Shown: positions 57,344-64,000 of the stretch, piece after piece
Layout of the letters: every line of letters starts with the position of its first letter
Position numbering within the stretch: the stretch's first letter is position 1
From: Moniliophthora roreri
Taxonomy: Eukaryota > Basidiomycota > Agaricomycetes > Agaricales > Marasmiaceae
Reading direction: 5' to 3'
Assembly (NCBI GenBank): GCA_001466705.2
Contig: LATX02000220.1
Coordinates: forward strand, 282,594-346,593
Length of the DNA stretch: 64,000 nt
The notes under the pieces: generated by a model
What the model was told of the DNA's origin: nothing
Seen by the model: the letters and a program-made list of their open reading frames with translations, nothing else
Database searches by the model: none
Program-made: the position numbers and the translations under genes

Positions 57344-60300
57344 CATGCCTAAAGCAAACTGAAGTCAGAAGAGCAATCGATTTGATCCTTTGGACATTGG
57401 ACCTCAACGTCGGGAACAGAAGTCCTATTCCTCCACGGGTCAGAGCCATAGCCTGCAGCAATCCACGCTCATTATAGACGCACCACCAATCGCACAACTG
57501 GATCCTCTACCTCCACTCAAGCCTGAGTCCATCTATGACTCAGTGATGTCCAACACATATTCAGTACCGCAGGGTCCCTCCATGCCTTTTGTGGAAGCTT
57601 CAAAGTCTTCAGAAGAGCCAGAGCGATTGTGGGTGAAGAAAAAGGTGAAAAGATATGAGGATTCAGTACATTGCATGCTCTTAGGACTCAATACTGAGCT
57701 GACCTAGCTTGACTCACCAGGATGCTCCTCTCCTTACATGGAAAGTGAAATACTGAGAAAGTTATCTTGATTCAGTGCTATCCTTAGATGGAAGAGGCCG
57801 GTTATATGACAGAAAATGTTCCTGTGGTTCCCCAAGTGCACAATACCAATGTCTCGACTGTTTCTCCCTCAGGATGCTGTGTAAGATTTGTCTCCTGCAA
57901 ACACACATCCTCCTCCCACTTCATTGAGTAGAGGTATGTTGCTCAATCAGATGAAACCTCCTCTGCTAATCATATTTTCAGAAATGGCACAACGATTATT
58001 TCAGGTTGGCTTTCCTCACTAATCTGAGAGTGTTGCTGCAACTGGGACATCTTCCAGGAACAGACTGTTCTAATAAGCAAGCTCTGCAAGGTGAATTCAC
58101 AGTCATGGGGGTCAGTGGTTTCCAAACCGTGAACCTACGCTTCTGTGGCTGTGAAGGGGCACCAGGTAGGCGTACAATAGCCAAAGGCAACATGTAATGC
58201 TGACATATTGCTGTAGAGCATTATCAGCAGCTGCTAGAAGTTGGCTGGTGGCCAACATCTTACAAAGAACCCAGAAGCACTGCAACATTGGAGCTCATGT
58301 GGCAGTTTCACGTCATTAACTTGCAGGGACAAGTACCACCTACTGACTTCTATTGATCGCTGGAGCAACTTACAGATGGAAGCAGATTGAAGCACATTCC
58401 TGTGAGTATGGAATCGACAATTACCTAGTAACGCTAATAGCTTTTAGGACCGAGGTGCACAATGGATGAACATAATTTGTGAATAGTGGCATATCAAATT
58501 GATGAAACATTGTGGAAGGGGGCACGATCCATCCAGAATAGCAGGTACCAAGCTCGGGGAGGTGACCGTACTCTGTCGTGCGTGTCCTCACCCAGACAAG
58601 AACCTACCTGAAGGATAGGAGAAGGCACCTGCAGATGAGAGGTGATCAAGTCTTTCAGGCTGATTCTTGCTAAGCTGATGCTGTCCCACCTTTGATAGCT
58701 GGAAACATGGAATGTCCATCTCGGTCGATGCCAACTTCAAGCAGAAGGCTCATGCTCGTGCTAATGATGCGCCAGATCCTGCATTAGGACTGGGTTTTGG
58801 ATGCTTTGTTCCCCATGAAGAGTATATAAATATTGTCAAAGATCATCAACAGAGCGAGGTGAGATCATGTCTTGGCATCAAGTGTTCATTTTACTGACAA
58901 ACCTCTAGATTAGCCATTGCATAGGATTCAATGCCATCTGGAAGGCTAATAACAAGAAATCCAAAGGTCTTCGCGCAACAGGAATAGGTTCAGTGACCTG
59001 CTCAGGGCATGAGTTATTCTGACCGAATAGTGTGGGTGACCTTCAAAAAGGCGAAAGGTATGAGCTAGATATTCTTTCTGGTACGTGTGACTGATTTGCG
59101 ATATAGGTACTGCAATATGGACACAATCTTGCTATTCAGCATTATGACTTGCTTCTTGCTGCTGCTCTATATCTCCTACAATATTGCCTGCCAGTGGTAC
59201 AAGAATTTCAGAACTCACATGGCAGCCATGCCAGAATACCTCCAAATACCTTCATCTACAATGCTCCACTTTAAGGTTCCGAAGTTCCACCTACCAGCCC
59301 ACATCCCCTCCTGTTTTGCACCCTTCTCCTTCAACTTCACAAAAGGTGTTGGGAAGACAGATAGAGAAGCCATTGAGAGAAACTGGTTGAATCTGAACTC
59401 AATAGCTCAATGTGTCTCAATGATGACAGCTGGAGGTCAGTTCGATACTATTAACAACTTCTGCAACTTCTCAAATTGGCGAAAGACAGTCAGCCTATGT
59501 GAGTGCATTTCCAGAAACCGTTTCATAGCTTTGCTAAACTGTCTGCAGAAACTTCATTCCTGAAGAAGGTAGCCAAAGCCATACCAGAGGCGATTATCAA
59601 TGCTTGAGCATTTTCTGCATTCCATGATGGGCTGAAACATGACTACTCTGAGCAGCTAAAGGAGTGGGAGGAACAGGTGATTCGATAGAAGGAAAAGCAA
59701 AGTATGGAATGCCCGTATGACCTTCCTGAAACCTGTAAGGTGTATCCCTTGTCCACTGTGCAGTGCTGACGTCTACACAGTGGTCACTGTGTCTCAAGTG
59801 AAGAAGCAAATTGCAGAAGAAGATTACAAGCAAGAGGTCAAAGAGAAAGGGTCAAATCATTCACCCGCCAGTGCTATGATTATCGAAGGTCTTGAGATTC
59901 TGGAGGTTCAGTAAGCCGAGTTTCATACTGCCGTTACCTTTTAGCTGACCGGTTCCTGTTCAGACATTCTATTCGAACTATAGCAGCCACTCCAAAGCTT
60001 ACCAAATTTCAACAAACGAATCTGCTGAACTGACGAACGACACTGCTGAACCAAATCTGATGGTATCAAAAGTTGCAGCTTGTTCACATTCCAGTGCTTG
60101 CTCCGCACATGGAGGAGCTCATTCCTGATATAGCCTCAGTCCCAGAATCGATCACTATTCACCTACTGAGCATTCTTAAACCTGAGTTGAGAGTGAGGCT
60201 CTGCTCCAACGACATAGTTGAGCTGGAGGACTGGCTCCGGCTTGCACAGGCATCAGAGAGCCTAAGCAGTCTGCGCAGCAGCCTTCTTGCACAAAGTGTT

Positions 60301-61171
60301 GCTTATGTTCATACATCGAGGCATATTCCTTCTCAGGGACTGTATACAAGACAACAGGCATTGCAGCAACAAATCGAAGCAAGAGTTAAAACAGCGGCTG
60401 AGGATTACTGTGCAGCTCGACAGGCTCTCGTTTCCTTAAGAGGACTGGGAGATTGGTCTCAGTCACTCAAGGAGCTCAAACTGGAGGACATCAGAGGGAT
60501 CAATGAAAGGCTTCTACGCAAGAAGGAGAAGGAGATCTATTGACAATCACAGAAGTTAGCTGGGGTCAGTGAGGAGAAGATCAAGGAGCTGCTAAGTGGC
60601 TATGGAGAAAACATCATCACTGTTGACGAGGCTCCGAATCTACTTTTGAAGAGACAGCCTCCATCCTGGATCTGGTACATTGGTGTCATTGGCAACCCTG
60701 ACAATATTAAAGCTATTGAAGCCAGTAAGTGCCCATATGTGTTCCCTTTTGAGAAGGAAAACTGACTGTTTCTTAGGTCTCTGTGTAGAATGGTGCAAAG
60801 CTCATGCACGTGCAGACCAATCTCAAGAGGAGCTTGAGCTTCTGGAAGAGGAGATGTGTCAGGCCATAGACTTCTGTATTTGGAGAGCTCAGTGGTGGAA
60901 AGATCAAGTTGGATGTCAACAGGGCATTAGCAGACATCTTGCAGAAGGCCTCAGGGCGTATGCTATGGAACAGTCGGAATTGGAGATGATACGTGCTACC
61001 ACTTGGTCTGCTACCTGGTCTCCCATACGTCAGCGGCTCGCGACTATCATGAATGCTCTAAGAGAGGATCATGATCTGGATGCAATGCTGCAACAGCTGG
61101 GCACCTTGACTGTTGAACTTGACTTGGATGTTGAAGATGACATACAGGAAGTAGATGAGGATATAGACTGA
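57344..61171 (+). pseudogene. KDZ transposase with CxC2-type cysteine cluster (element C)
   Basis: Rightward. The ATG at 57344 (MPKAN) is followed at once by a TGA; the intron at 57666-57720 matches the first intron of element B's copy. Cys cluster: CSCGSPSAQYQCLDC...LRMLCKIC, then LPLHWVEKWHNDYF. Core: SVDANFKQKAHAR, MDTILLFSIMTC, ISYNIACQW, KFHLPAHIPSCF, GVGKTDREAIERNW and MMTAGGQFDT. C-terminus: EEMCQAIDFCIWRAQWWKDQ and an acidic end (DLDVEDDIQEVDEDID) at 61171. Stops occur at 57754-57756, 58354-58356, 58616-58618 and 59020-59022 and further on; at the first, second and fourth an Arg CGA is the likely ancestor, and 58616 replaces a Trp. Non-functional as it stands. Confidence 0.9.
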
Positions 61172-61259
61172 CTCAGCATTGTATTTTGAATGCATGTAAT
61201 CAAATGGTCATAATACTTTAATGCATGACTTGAACTATTCAAGACAGGGAGAATGCTAA

Positions 61260-63693
61260 GAGAGATAATGCTAGAGTTTGCATAATTATTATCATGGTCG
61301 AGGCGAGTTGAATAAATATTGTTCTTCAAGGTGACAGCTTGGCAGGTGAGTGGCACGCATTATGAATATTTCATGTTCATGGTGAATTGAATACTTATCA
61401 TCTTCACAGGAGCTGATGTTTCATCGAACAGGGCTAGTTAATTATCATGTTCACAGTGGGTGGAATTATTCCTCTTATTACTTGAAACTGCTAAGTGCTG
61501 GTACCCAAGGTAATAATTATTACATTTATGGCGAGTTGAATACTTATTATCTTCATGGGAACTGATGTTCTGTCGAGCAGGGCTTGTTGATTATCATGTT
61601 CACGACAGGCGGGATTATTAATTATTATTCAACACCTGCTAACTGGGAGGTCACGCTGGGCTTCAAGGAGATAATTATGATGTTCACGGCGAGTTGAATA
61701 CTTATCATCCTCACAGGAGCCGAAGTTTTATTGGGTGTGGTGTCAGGATAATTATCATTTTCACCACAGGAGGAATAATTTCGCACAGCCAATCCAGGAA
61801 GTATCGAACAGAATTATTATCATGGGCAAGGTGAGTCAAATAAATATTATTCTACTAGCTACTAGCTGATGAGCAGGTGAGCAGGACCTAATAATTATCA
61901 CGTTCAAGGCTGATGAAGAAATTTTTACACCAGTATCCGTCAGTGCATCAAAGAGGATAATTATCATGCCCACAGTGGGCAAATAAATATTATTTTCTGG
62001 CGGGAGCTGATGGACAGGTGGGACGGAACACGATAATTATCACACTCAAGATGGGTGAAATAACTTTCAAATAAAGGATCAACAGTGCGTCAAGGAGGAT
62101 AATTATCCTGGTTGTGGTGAGATGAATAAATATTATTCTAGAGGGACAGGAGCTACTGAGCAGGTAGGTGGGATATGATTATTACCAGGCTGGACATGAA
62201 GGGAATAACTATTATGGGAAGCAGGAGCACAGGTGAGCAATGATATTTATTGTGTTCAGAGCATAATAACAATTGTACAAGAATGGAACTGGATGCAGGG
62301 AAGGGAGTGATAATAACACCCCTCAAGCCCACACAACTAGTGGGATAATAATAATTGTTGGGGCCAGCGCATATGGGCATAATAATTATTAACCTACATG
62401 GACTCCTCTACCTGTGCTCGGGATTAGGTTATGAAATGAATGTACGAAATAGCAGTGTATCGTGGGTCGTTTGGGGACCAGGTAACCCTATGGCAAGCCA
62501 CTGCTTGCCAGTGTTGGTAGTTGGAAAGGAAGAGGTGATCTGATGACATGAGAAAAAAAATTCTCGGAATAATTGGGGTTGCAGCATGACGTGCCCTTGC
62601 CCTTTCTTCAGTACCTCCGTCTGGTTGAGCCTTTGTTCATATCTCAATCACAAAATTTGATTTTCGTTGAACGTGTTTGGGAGAGCCCTTTCTTCATCGC
62701 TGAAATTGGATTCTGGTCAGATTGATGCCAAAATCCCAGGTATCATTTCCATTTACCTCCAACTTGTCATTACTTTTAACTTGGTCATATTCAGCGTTCG
62801 ATGCTAGTGACCACTGACCAGAAGGTTAAATGAATTAGAAACGGTATGATTGTGCTTGAGAAGGAGAAGTATTCCAGAACTCCGGGTTTTTGAGAGACCA
62901 TAGTGCACTATCCATCTTCAAATGTCTAATGTTGTACTGGAATCAGTGGGTAACAGGTATAGAGATTACGTGGCAAATGAGAGATACGCTTCCTCCGACC
63001 ATTGCCCATTACTTGGGCTCGCATCACCCGCCCTAGTATTCCGAGATCGTTGGATCAAGTTTGGAATTCCATCAAGACCTCGATGTGGCACCGACAAGTG
63101 TTACCTGCTACTCACAGTCAGCCCATTCGTGCTTGCATCGTATTATATCAAACATAGCGTGCGGCAAGTGACATACATCACTCTTCCTATGGCATGTCAT
63201 CATTCTGTGGGTGGAGCCTCAACCTCACAACATCGCACACCTCTTCCGAACTGCCTTCTTCCTCTACGCTCCTTTCTGTGACGTTGATGCCACGAAAGGC
63301 TGGAATATGGCATATAGTGGAGAAAGACACAAAGAGGGGATTTCATGGCTCTAGTACAGATTCTCATCTGATCAAGCCTTGCTGCTCCACTATTGGATAG
63401 GAACAGCATGTTGCATGTATGGAAAGGTGGAGGAGTGTTCATCTGGAATACATGCAGATGACAAAGAGCTTTCAAGTACGTCGCCTGATGGACTGTTGGG
63501 CAGAAAAGTATAACTTACGAGTTCTACTCATATCTCTGATCACGGCGTCACTTAGGATGCTCCTGAACAGTAATCTATTCCAACACGGTACAACAATTCT
63601 TCTGCCGGATCATCCGAAGGGCCATACTGTTCCTCACCGTAAAAGAAACATCTATATTCCTGCTGTGAGGCTCGCTGAAGTTCGATCATTCTC
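61260..63693. repeat. Element C right inverted arm
   Basis: Inverted copy of the left arm. It is uninterrupted, so it shows the arm before element B inserted. The AT-motif array spans about 61280-62400, and the KDZ terminus reads CCTACATGGACTCC at 62392-62405. Outside it, 62405-63693 matches the left arm's outer part. Confidence 0.8.
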
Positions 63694-64000
63694 CTGTTGA
63701 GACAGAACAGAGATGTAAAGCACAGTGGAGTGTGCTCAACTCACATTTGTACGAGAGCTTGCTATAACCTTGAGAGTTGTCAGCATACCATGTAGTACTT
63801 TATTCATTCTCCCCAGCTTTGCAACCCCGACACATTATAATGTTCCCGCTATCTTGTAAGGCCTTGATGAATGATAATTGTTCCTGTCCTTTTTGCAAGC
63901 ATACCTTGGAACGAACAATAATTCGCCCTGGGTGCGAATAATAAGTGGGAAACACCAGCAATGCCAAATTCGGCAGTCGCATTACAGATGTTTTCCACGG
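63694..64000. other. Right flank of the nest
   Basis: Sequence beyond the inverted arm. No gene is seen; a 60-codon minus frame (63800-63982) is unremarkable. Confidence 0.3.

Larger units (their letters stand above)
26911..63693. mobile_element. Element C: large KDZ element with palindromic arms, interrupted by element B
   Basis: The left arm (26911-27382 plus 42729 to about 44800) and the right arm (61260-63693) are inverted copies, nearly identical in places: a 72-codon frame at 43293-43511 is repeated unchanged at 62429-62647. A KDZ-type terminus GGAGTCCATGTAGGTT occurs at 43534 and, inverted, at about 62403. Between them lie a KDZ transposase and about seven other genes. Counting from terminus to terminus C is about 18.9 kb; counting the full arms without B it is about 21.5 kb. 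Arm substitutions are often CpG transitions. Confidence 0.7.

Noticed and set aside
1..64000. CRISPR arrays, rRNA operons, phage or bacterial operons
   Set aside because: No regularly spaced direct repeats with unique spacers, no rRNA-like sequence, and no compact operon structure; the genes are intron-split and fungal.

Overview
The window reads as nuclear DNA of a filamentous basidiomycete, most likely a mushroom-forming Agaricomycete. Genes are split by short introns (about 45-75 nt, mostly GTRNGT...YAG), and the gene families seen (a Cps1-type GT2 synthase, an F-box/leucine-rich protein, a kinase-like hypothetical of a family expanded in Agaricales, a GRF/Cys-rich protein, KDZ transposases) fit that group. 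No bacterial, organellar or viral gene organisation is seen.

Positions 1-24,100 are gene-bearing chromosome with many damaged genes. In order: a sparse region with one copy of a dispersed repeat (604-1062); a GT2 polysaccharide synthase with a clear six-exon structure and an apparent 2-nt loss near its C-terminus (2254-4415); a 1.6-kb direct repeat meeting at a single N, almost certainly two unmerged contig ends (4665-7863), which carries an AT-rich MITE with a tRNA-like passenger; a decayed second copy of the GT2 3' end (8688-9064); a nine-exon kinase-like gene (9566-11772, minus); a small GRF/Cys-His protein (12993-13558); a degenerate PHD-finger gene (13690-14980, minus); a broken PC-esterase/SGNH-like gene (17082-17860, minus) next to the second dispersed-repeat copy; an F-box fragment; and an epoxide hydrolase that loses its C-terminal half (from 21572).

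Positions 24,149-63,693 are a transposon nest dominated by KDZ (Kyakuja-Dileera-Zisupton) elements. Element A (24149-26541) is a 2.4-kb non-autonomous element with inverted repeats of about 400 bp. Element C (outer arms 26911-63693) is a large KDZ element with a transposase at 57344-61171 and about seven other genes. Element B (27394-42717, 15.3 kb) is a second complete KDZ element inserted inside C's left arm, flanked by an 11-bp near-perfect target duplication; the uninterrupted site survives in C's right arm. B and C share a partly conserved cargo: a coiled-coil/basic-tail protein read leftward, a Trp/Arg-rich accessory protein read leftward, and the transposase read rightward at the right end. 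Each element has its own short palindromic motif repeated dozens of times near its ends (AAAATTTTG in A, TCTGAAA/TTTCAGA in B, AATAATTATT in C), while all three share the terminal sequence GGAGTC(C/T)ATGTAGG. Both transposases carry several stop codons, most of them explicable as CGA to TGA, i.e. CpG transitions. A 736-bp CACTA-ended MITE sits inside an exon of one cargo gene.
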